A stretch of DNA of 64,000 bases from JBEEFP01 sp041166085. GTDB lineage: Bacteria; Actinomycetota; Acidimicrobiia; Acidimicrobiales; JAFATL01. This document shows, one piece after another, positions 18,401 to 23,747 of the stretch; the first letter of the stretch is position 1; each line of letters opens with the position of its first letter. The stretch is from contig JBEEFP010000044.1 in assembly GCA_041166085.1 (NCBI GenBank), positions 56,757-120,756 of the forward strand, read 5' to 3'. The notes beneath the pieces were generated by a model. That model was not told the DNA's origin, made no database searches, and worked only from the letters and a program-made list of their open reading frames with translations. A program made the position numbers and the translations under genes.

Positions 18401-19513
18401 GTCGAGCAGGAGCGGCTCGGCCCAGTGCAGGTCTTCGAGGACCAGCACGACGGGACGTGCGGCGGCGAGGGCCTCGATGGCCCGCCGGACGGCCAGGAAA
18501 GCCGTCTGGGGCGAGCCCGACACGATGTCGCCGACCGCGGTCTCGCCGACCGCGGCGCGCAGCGCGTCGAGCAGCGGGCCGAATGTCGACGCGGCCGTGG
18601 CCGAGAACCGCGCCTCGAGGGTGATGGCGCGGTCGCCGAGCGTCGAGACCAACTGCGCCGCCAGTCTGCTCTTGCCGAGACCTGGCGATCCGACGACCGT
18701 CGCCAGACGCGCCGTCCTTTGCTCGACGACGTCGTCGAAGAGCGCCGTCAGCCGTGACAGCTCGGTCTCGCGCCCGACGAACGGCGCCGACCCGTCGCCG
18801 CCCGGATCGGCGACGGCGACCAACCGATAGGCCGGGACCAGCTGTCGCTTTCCCCGGAGCTCGAGGGGCGCCACGAGCTCGAAGGTTGCCAGCTGCCGGG
18901 TGAGCCGCCACGTCTCTTCGCCGACGAGCACCTGGCCGGGGCCCGCGGCCGCCTCGAGGCGCGCCGCCACATTGACGGCGTCGCCGACGACGTCTGCGTC
19001 GCCCGCGGTCACGATCACCTCGCCGGTGTTGACGCCCACCCTCAACGTCAGCGGATCGGGGAGTGACAGGTCGGTGAAGGCGGCCTGGAGGCCGGCCGCG
19101 GCCTGGACGGCGCGCCACGCGTCGTCCTCGCCGACCGTGTCGACGCCGAAGGCGGCCATGAGCCCGTCCCCGGTCAGCTTCACGACCACGCCGCCGCGGC
19201 CCTCCACTTCGGGACGCAGGGCCGCATAGAAGCGGTCCATCATGCGCCGGACCGACTCGGGGTCCTGGCGCTCCTGCACACTCGTGGACCCCGCCAGGTC
19301 GGCGAACACGACGGTCACCACCTTGCGGGCCTGTTCGGCGACGGCACGATCCGGCGACTCGGGCGCGACGCTGGCCCCGCACCCGTCGCAGAACCGGGCG
19401 TCGGGCGGCAGGTCGGCGCCGCACGCCGCGCAGCGCGCGGCCAGCGCCGTGCCACATCCAAGGCAGAACCGCGCCCCCGGTCGGTTTTCGCGTCCGCACG
19501 CCGGACAGCTCAT
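6431..19513 (-). CDS. Giant cyclase-ATPase with 24 tandem NTF2/SnoaL-like domains
   Basis: This is a 4,360-residue protein in one unbroken frame. In order: two zinc ribbons (CPACG..FCLGCG and CAACG..FCDGCG, residues 3-46); a class III cyclase (about 65-235; metal Asp in FADLAGST and LTGDGLMA, Asn/Arg in VNVAARLE, with Lys/Asp specificity positions of adenylate type); a STAND/AAA-type ATPase (Walker A GSPGLGKS near 275, Walker B VLVLEDLHW near 358); a helical, TPR-like region (about 600-1050); and then 24 domains of ~137 residues to the C-terminus. The cyclase-ATPase-TPR front is a known actinobacterial architecture, but the tail is exceptional. ATG 19513 is chosen because MSCPACG begins the zinc ribbon; no clear ribosome site precedes it. 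The likely role is a cytoplasmic signalling scaffold producing cAMP in response to ligands (inference). Confidence 0.9.
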   Translation of the reverse strand: MSCPACGRENRPGARFCLGCGTALAARCAACGADLPPDARFCDGCGASVAPESPDRAVAEQARKVVTVVFADLAGSTSVQERQDPESVRRMMDRFYAALRPEVEGRGGVVVKLTGDGLMAAFGVDTVGEDDAWRAVQAAAGLQAAFTDLSLPDPLTLRVGVNTGEVIVTAGDADVVGDAVNVAARLEAAAGPGQVLVGEETWRLTRQLATFELVAPLELRGKRQLVPAYRLVAVADPGGDGSAPFVGRETELSRLTALFDDVVEQRTARLATVVGSPGLGKSRLAAQLVSTLGDRAITLEARFSATAASTFGPLLDALRAAVGETAVGDIVSGSPQTAFLAVRRAIEALAAARPVVLVLEDLHWAEPLLLDLVEHLVEWTRAAPLLLVALARPELREIRPALVETGGRATLVTVLEGLDPAETERLACDLLETDDLPPALVRRVLVGSEGNPLFVRELVRMLVDDGVLRRHGEGWRSTIEVDAITVPPTIQSLMAARVERLPVDERTVLECAAVVGREFYRGAVAELLPPHLRAQLGTVLERLRQKEMVEPEGTYWIDEPVLRFHHVLLRDAAYRRLLKEVRADLHERYARWLEAKAGIGGEADDEILGYHLEHAHQYRAELGVFDDRTALLGREAATRLAAAGRRALDRDDLPAAAGLLGRALARADGTDPERPGLLIDRCEALIATGALADGADALAELQELATGSPRLRAWAGCFSAQLTSLTDPEHLVEAASAVQDAAAQLSKLADAAGAAKAHAVHAAVLARLGHVGDCEVALDRALAAAREAGDTRRATAVLAGAPLAALWGPSPIARASGRCLDVVRVLRITTSATTVEATSLRCQAVLESLRGRTDAARRMLASARSSLEELGHRHGLLSTEMFAGLVELFADDPVAAERELRAAHDGFVELGVGADAGQAAALLGRALLAQGRVEEAEALTVESERLGGADMKTAIAWRAVRAEALARRGAVDEALALARAAVALAEPTDALLDQADTHLALATVLQLAGRNEEGATEATRAAELYERKGATVLAQRAALLVGPKRGTAPAAPAAARRVRRIPETAMTRWWERARASLARGDQTAYRALFSADLVVVDHIHQLDRPPREDVEPRVEPLAAIGDRHGLVRTHRRMDDQLAGASEVEDLRVQRIDERGLLVRSERYAADELHLALARVIELYAEEEAPSTRRKPLARTAEIVRRLDSALGGNGDMMAEDVIVVDRRPAGLGTLRGRQTMVEVSAGLVGLVRDTRRRMVDVLALVAERDREIGLIETVVEGHSGDGTDFALRMLALNIVGPDGTIERAEWFAPEQADEALARFDELTAAGSHVAPPTNKVLAVVERGFEMFRRGETPDPADFYSPTARIEDRRRGLRSAVTGQAARTNYELVASHVEELHSEPIATRGDRLALVRTRMHGGAATPFDAEVIQLYECDDDGRLVLNIAFDGDDLRIAVAEMAERYAVGEGAGQREVCATTEAFFDALAAQNAGALQPLISRAFVAVDHRGAGWGTVSREEYVQLMTSLWDMSSDYTVLPAAVLAVNGRGAVYLAESPGTSTSGGTYEITWCPVMLVEDGLVTRYEVYPGDAQQAAVARFDELTRAVEHGVLENACTRVFEAFDRFFFARDWEGMTTIVAPEIRQEDRRTGFKLVRVGAAAHVEASRQLAELGTTRIDRAIIAVRGEHLALSRNVLSGVSEDGDRIEVDTLLIRELDDVGRFSGTCAFDPDDLDAAFAELDRRFAASLPAPLQRTWAVGTGFLEAYNTRAWDALAGLLHPDFIALDRRPAGFGELDAQGFVDWARSLVSMAPDIRLSAADVPFLGEDGLAARVLSRGSVSGGGEFELDRVTRVAVRDGKLLRLEFFPLEDLEVAVRGQEPNAAALAPVLLENEETRTLERYEAARKAGDEAAVLATISEQIVMDDRRAGTRNLVQGQDAVIAHVRALGARIARTMECIATRGDHLALYRASYRGVAEESGPIEVDTLEMGEVDADGREILTVTFDAHDLDAAYAELDARYLAGEGAPCGDVHELMMRSFAAWSARDWTTFDSFAPGAVVHDRRPLGHGEISATEFVARTRGLAELLPDGEVRIREVVALAPGRWLGLLHGSGHGPDGGVAEYEFFVVAVVANGAVSRAEFVAGDDRASALRRFEELDGGPTPWTIPPNRAHENGLVMAARVLAHDEAGAAALHSPAFVFEDRRSGTLDAPPVGVGRQVRSVAGVEAVPMTLVATRGERLALERVVWEGAVPDGGGPFEVEMLVLGELDEDGLIARRVLFDADDLDAAFEELDSRYVLGEGAACRGLFERAMAGFHAWNARAWDVLAANMAADAVMVDRRPAGWGQLTRAGFVEHVRTLPDLVVDGRIRVVEVPRLGQRTWLGHIEGRGHASDGGPVAYTFWVVAVVEHDRVARIEFLPIEDRTAAVARFDTLAGRLGTFRPNRAHELGVRLAERLVAGDFEAIAALHADDYVEEDHRSGTIDFELDPADRAKTLRTVEALEVEPVATRGERLALDRLTWRGHGPGGGGEFEAETLVLGELDDDGRVCRRTHFDADAPDAAYEELDRRFAAGEARPFTNTVTFLSETNVLWARRDWARLATYYREDVEVVDSRPLGWGTITGADFLERSKALVEAAPDISVRSIAVPRIGHWGAISVLQFTGTSAEGADVELVFGGHWTLEDSRLTRVEWFPVERLSQVIARFDAQVRSRDVVPPNECRRAREAYLRAFASRDRDRLVEMIAADATVNDHRPLMLGTGRRGKEEVLNGIEALFSIGVTNQRHEVLATRGERLELTRVTVSGPTGAGDGAEFTGLFLLEIDDAGRLIHNGAFDLNQLDEAYADLDRRFREHESAPFADTLRLVEASSRAFTARDWAGFERALAPGLEVVEHGDVGFRRRGRDQYVASTRALTDLAPDVGATCVAVPQVSERGAVSIWRFAGTYGDAGPFERTSVLVTIVRGNVITRIETFDGADLDSAVARFDELTRQNSAVPPNRAADVGGEIEARLLAGDTEGFAALFAPGAVTDDRRAGLRSTVSGPELLRVLAASLVGVTAVTPTLVATRGQRLAQVHVLFRGEDAHGGAFEAEIVEIIDIDEAGLVTAIVVFDDDLEAAFAELDRRFAEGEAAQHPEAWARTQQVLEILNAQDSTGLTEIVAPSFRVVDHRPVGWGELDAEGFLALTRLRAELAPAATIQYTAVPRLSDTAAAGSVRMAGRTVEGADFEIAFATVATIRAGLVDQVELFAAEDLDLAIARFEDLERSAAAPDATNASVQAGTRFIDLWLAREWDEVAALFEPGGFVEERRRGWRTASTGRSDIAAFFRQTSGVEAASVRIIATRGNRLSLGTTVSSGTTAATGTFEVETVQIVETGPAGLITAMITFDPIDLDAALEELDERYLRDEGASHAFEWRVGNAFFAAYAARDWSALAVTMTPDLKVLDHRTMGWPARSRDQYLETIRALAAQVNDDRMFVSEILRASPAGDVSRFVHRGTDTAGVVFERRFLALTLIDGSGRAKLFEYWEDYDVNAALARFDEVVLSAEPVYVNRAMQIGGELNRLLLAGDWDGVATLYSPDLRLDDRRPGLRSTFVGAEAVAAVTRGLAAVTGIAHNYVATRGDRLHLANLRFSGTDRQGVEFEVDTLQVLEIDDDGEPSAVVTFEPADHEAAFEELDGRFAAGEAAGCPTPWRTIRDVVAAFNSGDPDRFAATALGLASAIDHRNLGWGRTSGAGFAESSKTSVGGDARMRCTAVPRIRPDAIVAVLETTGIVPMGGGPWEQAFAVVAWLEGSRTDQLEFFDIEHLDDAVRRFDESVEPRGDPPIKDLVPPNRAAEVIAGIVRASVAQDWETVERCFNPACTTTDLRPLFRTRIEGAGNVISNLRSIVGTGGTTRITSSVVATRGERHAVRMLRFHGGSLAHDRFEVQTLQASELDEQGLVLRTFVYEPDDLARAVEQMHARYLAGEGQATADALEVGDAFAAAYERRDWEAYEALLTEDVAVIDHRSMAFPPRDRASFLASTGALTASVDHDRMIRLSTPRLSAHGAVAVVLQTGVYGDGVPFERIMVLIGMIRDGRFSRLEYFDASQLDAALARFEELASGDVVRPSANSAVETSRRLIDLTIAVDVDAVAATYAPAAVIDDRRAGLASVVTGPEAMRMSAQAMADVTSADITTLATRGDRLTLGSVLWRGDDRFEIETVHVLEVDDRSLIVGNVVFDPDDLDAAYAELDRRYLEGEGAEYERVLQRGAAFLDAYGSRDWAAAADTVVHDVQVADHRLAGWPGRDKDAYVASSQALVEQMADEQVRCVAIPRISARGAVRVIDQRGTYGDDVAFERSFVVLVAKDGDGNEHIEYFDAGDLGAAIARFESLTS
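6434..16340 (-). repeat. 24-unit NTF2-like protein-domain array (12 A-B pairs)
   Basis: The units repeat every ~412 bases. Type A units carry a D-D-R-R-x-G-L motif, then ATRGxRLAL, then an FEVDT strand and a closing FDPDDLDAAFAELDRRY helix. Type B units carry D-H-R-P-x-G-W-G, an FxxxxRAL helix, a VPR strand and end with ExFxxxDLDAALARFDEL. A and B alternate strictly. Approximate unit starts, first to last, are 16335, 15940, 15515, 15105, 14695, 14280, 13860, 13440, 13030, 12615, 12210, 11795, 11395, 10965, 10555, 10140, 9730, 9312, 8910, 8482, 8065, 7635, 7235 and 6825. The copies are strongly diverged, so the array is old, not a recent DNA duplication. The fold assignment (NTF2/SnoaL-like alpha+beta cone) is by pattern only. 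Confidence 0.8.
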
Positions 19514-19573
19514 CCGTGGACATTTTGGACCCACAGGGGGCCGGCGCGTCGAGCGTTCCGTCCTCGGCGACCC

Positions 19574-19622
19574 GACTTTCGGACACTCAGGTGCGCATGG
19601 CGCACCTGAGTGTCCGAAAGTC
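19574..19622. terminator. Long perfect palindrome (family copy 2)
   Basis: The stem is 23 bp (19574-19596 with 19600-19622), with the same ATG loop and core as the copy at 6381. The TGA stop of the selenoprotein gene (complement of 19621-19623) overlaps its end. It lies 3' of the selenoprotein operon and upstream of the giant gene, so it probably insulates them. Confidence 0.75.
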
Positions 19623-20142
19623 AGGAGGGGTTCGCGGTCAGCGCGGCGAGGATCTCTTCCACGGCGGCGTCGGCGAGGGCGCGCATCTCGTGGTCGGTGC
19701 GGTCCTGGATGGGGTGGGGCACGAACACCGCGGCGGGCTCGAAGCCGAGGGCGATGGACTGGGCGGCGGCGGCCTCGACGAACTCGGTGGACGCGACGAA
19801 GACACCGGGGAGGCCCCTGCCCTCCAGGTCGGTGATGTCGTGCACACTGCACGACGTACACGAGCCTCAATCGGCGAGTGCTTCGATCACCACGTCGCAT
19901 TTGGTGGCGATCTCGTGGCGCAGGTCCACCGGTGCGTTCTTGGTGAACGTGGGCTTGGCGTAACGCCGGACGACGAGCCCGCGCGCAGCGAGCAGGTCGG
20001 CCAGGCGGTCGAGGAACACGTCGCCGCGCGGCTTGGAGATGTCGAGCAGGCCGACGGTGATTCCGTCGAGCGATGCGGGCCGCGCCACGCGCTCGCGGTG
20101 GACGGGGGAGCGCTCGGCTGTCGGGTCCAGCACGCGTCTCAT
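19621..20142 (-). CDS. UGSC-family selenoprotein (in-frame TGA read as selenocysteine)
   Basis: The frame runs 173 codons if the TGA at 19869-19867 (codon 92) is decoded as Sec. The sequence there is CDVVIEALAD-U-GSCTSCSVHD, the defining U-G-S-C motif of the UGSC family. Both sides are coding and match the family: LDPTAER and LDGITVGLLDISKPRGDVFL before, DLEGRGLPGVFVASTEFV and VFVPHPI after. A perfect hairpin follows the TGA at bacterial-SECIS distance. Read as a stop, the gene would lose its redox motif and end at residue 91. ATG 20142 has ribosome site GGGAGG and overlaps the thioredoxin-fusion stop by 4 bases. The biochemical reaction of the family is not known to me; a thiol/selenol redox role is inferred. 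SelA/SelB/tRNA-Sec genes are not in this window. Confidence 0.85.
19837..19855 (-). promoter_or_regulatory. Bacterial SECIS element after the Sec codon
   Basis: On the minus strand, 11 bases after the TGA, comes GUCGUGCA-GUG-UGCACGAC: a perfect 8-bp stem with a 3-base loop starting with G. The loop begins 19 bases after the UGA, inside the usual bSECIS window (about 16-37 bases, G in the first two loop positions). It is inside the coding sequence, as in bacterial selenoprotein mRNAs. Confidence 0.8.
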
Positions 20143-21509
20143 GTCCCTACCTCCCGTGTCACCGGCTGGCTGCCGGCCTCACCATTGACCCACCCACCGA
20201 TGATGGCCGAGAACAGACCCGCGCCGCCGCCCGCGTGCACCAGCCACAACCCGTCGGACCGGAACTTGGGCAGGGTCGCACCGGCGAAGGACTCGGGCAC
20301 CCCCTCGGCGATCCCGCCAGCGCCCCGCACGATCTCGGCCCCGTCGAGCTGGAGGCGGGCGTGCAGCTCCTCCTTCACGCGCGCCTTGCTCCATCCCGCT
20401 TCGGCGAACACGCGCGCGTGCTCGGGCGAGACGACGAGGAAGGCGTCGAAGCCCATGGGGAGCTTCGGGTGGGCGACCGAACGCAGGCCGGCGGCGAGCG
20501 AGCCCGCCAGCGACTCGGGTGTGCGCGAGAGCTGGTCGACGATCCCGCGTGGCCCTTCACCAGCGAACAACGTGACGGTCGACGCTTCGGGGTCGAAGCC
20601 ACGCTCCACCGCGAGCGACTCCCACGGTGAGCCCTCCTCGTCCTCCGCGAAGCAGAAGGTGTACTTGCCCGGGTTGCCGAGGGTGGCCCGATCGACGCCG
20701 CCCGGCTTGCCCCCGCCCACGTTGCGCACGACGAGCTGCAGGGCGCGTCCGATGGTCGCGTTGGCGCGGTTGCCCTGCCCGAGAGCGTTGCCCTTCGAGT
20801 TCATGCCGATGGCACGGGCGACGGGCCCGTTGACGATCACGACCGGACCCGAGAAGTACGTCGTGGCCAACAGCCCGTGCATGTTGAACTCGTCCGTGCA
20901 GGCGGCCTCGACGCAAGCCAGCACGACGGGCAGGTACTCGGGCCGGCAACCGGCCATCACCGCGTTGACCGCGACCTTCTCGACGGTGCAGTCGGCGAGG
21001 TCGGGCGGTACGACCGCGACGACGTCGTCGGCGGCCCGGGTGGTGCCGTCGAGCATGCGGAGCACGCGGGCCTCGGTGGGCGGGACGACAGGGAGACCGT
21101 CGGTCCAGCCGCGGTCGAACATGGCCTCGGCCTCGTCCTCCAGGTCGCCCAGCTCCACGCGGCGCGATCGCAGCGTCCCGCCGCGGAAGCGCACGGCCAG
21201 GTCGTCGGCCACGCCGGGATCCAGGGTTCTCGACCCGCACCCCGGCCGGTAGTCGGGGAGTCCCACGCCGAGCTCGGCCACGCCCGTGAAGTCCTGCCAC
21301 TGCTCTCTCGACCAGCCCACGATGCGCTCGTCCCCTGCGATCAGGGTCGGCACCGTCTCGATCCCCAACCGGTAGCTCGCCTCCAGGCCGGCAGGATCGT
21401 CCTCGCGGTGGATGGCTTCGACCACGCCGCGCTCGACGAGGTCCTGCAGCACCGGTTCGACCAGCCGGCACGTGGGGCAGTCCTCCTTGACGACGGCGAC
21501 GATCGACAC
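20139..21509 (-). CDS. Thioredoxin-fold/uncharacterised-domain fusion protein, UGSC partner
   Basis: The 456-residue product has an N-terminal thioredoxin-like domain (residues 1-80, redox motif CPTC at residues 11-14, cis-Pro region VPTLIAG). It is followed by a ~370-residue domain with GLPVVPPTEARVLRML, NMHGLLATTYFSGP, a long Gly/Asn-rich stretch (GNPGKYTFCFAED) and a C-terminal GGIAEG...LPKFR segment. I do not know a function for the large domain. GTG 21509 is preceded by GAGGAG. The gene overlaps the selenoprotein start by ATGA and follows the hydrolase by 2 bases, so all three are one transcription unit. The thioredoxin part probably keeps the Sec/Cys centre of the UGSC protein reduced (inference). 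Confidence 0.8.
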   Translation of the reverse strand: MSIVAVVKEDCPTCRLVEPVLQDLVERGVVEAIHREDDPAGLEASYRLGIETVPTLIAGDERIVGWSREQWQDFTGVAELGVGLPDYRPGCGSRTLDPGVADDLAVRFRGGTLRSRRVELGDLEDEAEAMFDRGWTDGLPVVPPTEARVLRMLDGTTRAADDVVAVVPPDLADCTVEKVAVNAVMAGCRPEYLPVVLACVEAACTDEFNMHGLLATTYFSGPVVIVNGPVARAIGMNSKGNALGQGNRANATIGRALQLVVRNVGGGKPGGVDRATLGNPGKYTFCFAEDEEGSPWESLAVERGFDPEASTVTLFAGEGPRGIVDQLSRTPESLAGSLAAGLRSVAHPKLPMGFDAFLVVSPEHARVFAEAGWSKARVKEELHARLQLDGAEIVRGAGGIAEGVPESFAGATLPKFRSDGLWLVHAGGGAGLFSAIIGGWVNGEAGSQPVTREVGT

Positions 21510-21511
21510 GG

Positions 21512-22390
21512 CTACTCCTCGAGGAAGCGAAGGATCCGGTCGTTGACCTCCTTGGGCTTCTCCAGCTGGAGGAAGTGGCCCGCGTCGGGGACGACGACGA
21601 CCTCGGAGCCGGGCGGCAACGACGCTTCCGCGCCCGCCGCCACTTCGACGCCGCAGCAGCCGTCGAGCCCGCCGTGCATGTATAGGGTCGGGACGGTCGA
21701 CGGCGCGAGGGCGGCCGCCTGCTCGGCCGCGATGTCCTCGGGGGGCGCCGTCCCGCCGAGCATGGCCCGGTAGTAGCCGAGGGCCGCCTGCAGGTTGGCG
21801 GGAGCCCGCAGCGACTCCTTCGTGTACTCCAGGTCCTCGGGCGACGAGAAGCCCGGCGACCAGTCAGCCCACAACCGGTCGATGAACGCCAGGTCGTCCT
21901 GCGGGACGACCATGTCGGCTAGCGCGTGCTGGAAGAAGAACATGTACCAGCTGCGCTTCTGCTGCTCGTAGCTGGTGAGCAGCGCCTGCATGAACAGGGC
22001 GGTCGGCGGGATGGCGAGCGTGACGGCCCGTCGCCACCGGTGGGGCGCGAAGGCGACCGACGGATACGCGGTCACCGCGCCCCAGTCGTGGCCGATCAGC
22101 ACGGCCCGTTCGTCGCCGTTCAGCGAGTCGTGGAGAGCGCACGCGTCGGCGACGAGATCGCCGAGGTAGGCGCGGCCGTCGTCCGGCACGTCGGTCGGGT
22201 CGTACCCGCGCATGAACGGGGCGACCGCGCGGTAGCCCGCGCCCGCCAGCTCGGGGAGCAGGTGGCGCCACGTCCATGCCGAGTCGGGGAAGCCGTGGAG
22301 ACAGAGCGCGAGAGGCCCGTCGATGGGCCCCGCTTCCAGGTAGGCGAACAGCAGGCCGTTGGCCTCGATCCGACCCTCGTGCAGGTCCAT
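21512..22390 (-). CDS. Alpha/beta hydrolase, epoxide hydrolase/dehalogenase-like
   Basis: The 292-residue alpha/beta hydrolase has an oxyanion motif HGFPDS, a nucleophile elbow GHDWGA with Asp instead of Ser (typical of epoxide hydrolases and haloalkane dehalogenases), a cap domain (residues ~130-220) rich in Tyr/Trp/Phe, and catalytic His in AGHFLQLEKP. It would open epoxides or cleave carbon-halogen bonds in the cytoplasm; the true substrate is unknown. It is the first gene of the selenoprotein operon, and divergent from the pilT gene with only 41 bases between the starts. Confidence 0.85.
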   Translation of the reverse strand: MDLHEGRIEANGLLFAYLEAGPIDGPLALCLHGFPDSAWTWRHLLPELAGAGYRAVAPFMRGYDPTDVPDDGRAYLGDLVADACALHDSLNGDERAVLIGHDWGAVTAYPSVAFAPHRWRRAVTLAIPPTALFMQALLTSYEQQKRSWYMFFFQHALADMVVPQDDLAFIDRLWADWSPGFSSPEDLEYTKESLRAPANLQAALGYYRAMLGGTAPPEDIAAEQAAALAPSTVPTLYMHGGLDGCCGVEVAAGAEASLPPGSEVVVVPDAGHFLQLEKPKEVNDRILRFLEE

Positions 22391-22431
22391 GTGGGGGACC
22401 CTATTCCTACAGAGGCGTTGTGAAGAGGCCG

Positions 22432-23541
22432 ATGCATACGCAGATGGGTCACGAACGGCTGGATCTGTGTCTTCGCGTCTTGGCGGAGGAAGAGGGCTCC
22501 GACTTGCACGTCAAGGTCGGCTCGCCGCCGCGCATCCGCGTCAACGGTGTGCTGCGCAAGCTCCCCGACCAGGAGATGCTGCTGCCCGACGACACCGCGG
22601 CCATGGCCGAGGCGATCATGCGCCCGGACATCGCCGACCACTTCGACCGGCGCAACGAGGCCGACTTCGCGTACTCCATCGAGGGTGTCGGACGGTTCCG
22701 CGTGAACGTCTTCCGTCAGCGCGGCTCGGTCGCCATGATCTTTCGTCGGGTGCGGACCTCTGCGACGACCGCGGACGACCTGGGCCTTCCCGCCGTCGTG
22801 ACACGGCTGGCCGAGGAGCACCGCGGCCTGGTGCTCGTCACCGGCCCCACCGGCTCGGGCAAGACCACGACGCTGGCGGCCATGATCGACCACATCAACC
22901 GCAACCGTGAGGTCCACGTCGTCACCATCGAGGACCCCATCGAGGTCCTGCACCGCGACAACCTGGCCTCGATCAACCAACGGGAGATCGGCGTCGACAC
23001 CGACGACTTCGCGTCGGCCATGCGGGCGGCCATGCGCCAGGATCCCGACGTGATCCTCGTCGGCGAGATGCGCGACCAGGAGACGGTGGCGGCAGCGCTC
23101 AGCGCGGCCGAGACCGGTCACCTCGTGCTGTCGACCCTCCACACCATCGACGCGACCGAGACGGTCAACCGCATCGTGGACTTCTTCCCTCCTCACGCCC
23201 AGAACCAGGTGCGGGTGGCCCTGGCCGGTTCGATCAAGGGCACCATTTGCCAGCGGTTGGTGACGACCGCCGACGGCGAGGGCCGGGTGGCCGCCCTGGA
23301 GGTCATGGTGGCCAACGGCCGCATCCAGCAGTGCATCGTCGACCCCAACAAGGGCGGCGAGATGCACGAGATCATCGCCGACGGCGAGTACTACGGCATG
23401 CAGACCTTCGACCAGTCTCTGGTCAAGCTGTTCGAGGAGGGCAAGATCGACATGCGGGGCGCCATGATGGCCGCCTCCAACCCCTCCGACCTCAAGATCA
23501 TGCTGCAGCAACGCGGCCTCGTCGGCACCACCACCCGATAG
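22432..23541 (+). CDS. pilT: PilT-type pilus retraction ATPase
   Basis: The ~369-residue secretion-type ATPase has an N-terminal domain with GSDLHVKVGSPP, Walker A GPTGSGKTTT, an Asp box TIEDPIE, Walker B VILVGEMRD, a His box HLVLSTLHT and the PilT-like C-terminal segment. It forms cytoplasmic hexamers that depolymerise type IV pili. No other pilus gene is adjacent. The start is uncertain among GTG 22420, ATG 22432 and ATG 22444; I chose ATG 22432 because GAAGAGG lies just before it and the length fits the family. Confidence 0.9.
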   Translation: MHTQMGHERLDLCLRVLAEEEGSDLHVKVGSPPRIRVNGVLRKLPDQEMLLPDDTAAMAEAIMRPDIADHFDRRNEADFAYSIEGVGRFRVNVFRQRGSVAMIFRRVRTSATTADDLGLPAVVTRLAEEHRGLVLVTGPTGSGKTTTLAAMIDHINRNREVHVVTIEDPIEVLHRDNLASINQREIGVDTDDFASAMRAAMRQDPDVILVGEMRDQETVAAALSAAETGHLVLSTLHTIDATETVNRIVDFFPPHAQNQVRVALAGSIKGTICQRLVTTADGEGRVAALEVMVANGRIQQCIVDPNKGGEMHEIIADGEYYGMQTFDQSLVKLFEEGKIDMRGAMMAASNPSDLKIMLQQRGLVGTTTR

Positions 23542-23561
23542 ACGGCGACCGCTCCGACGCG

Positions 23562-23598
23562 CCGGCCTCCCGCGGCCGGGAAGCGGGCGTCAGCCCGC
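23562..23598 (+). terminator. Two small GC hairpins after pilT
   Basis: CCGGCC-(6)-GGCCGG (23562-23579) and GCGGGC-GTCA-GCCCGC (23583-23598) follow the pilT stop within 60 bases. No T-run follows, so the assignment is tentative. Confidence 0.4.
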
Positions 23599-23673
23599 CC
23601 CTCGTGACTTCGCGATGAGCGCTTGCGCGAAGAGCCAATGAATAACGGGAGGCATTGAGCCGGCCGGCGGATC

Positions 23674-23689
23674 AGTGACTTCTGTCACA
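23674..23689. promoter_or_regulatory. CRP/GlxR-like cAMP-receptor box
   Basis: AGTGA-CTTCTG-TCACA matches the CRP consensus TGTGA-N6-TCACA at 9 of 10 fixed positions. It lies 58 bases upstream of the MBL-fold gene start, inside the 206-base gap after pilT. Binding is inferred from the motif alone. Confidence 0.45.
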
Positions 23690-23747
23690 CGATGACCCGC
23701 AGTGGTCATGTGTGGGTAACCTCCCGGATACCAGGCAGGGGGGAAGT

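Noticed and set aside
19867..19869. The TGA as a nonsense mutation making a pseudogene
   Set aside because: It falls precisely at the U of the UGSC motif, both sides are intact coding sequence, and a SECIS-type hairpin follows at the right distance.
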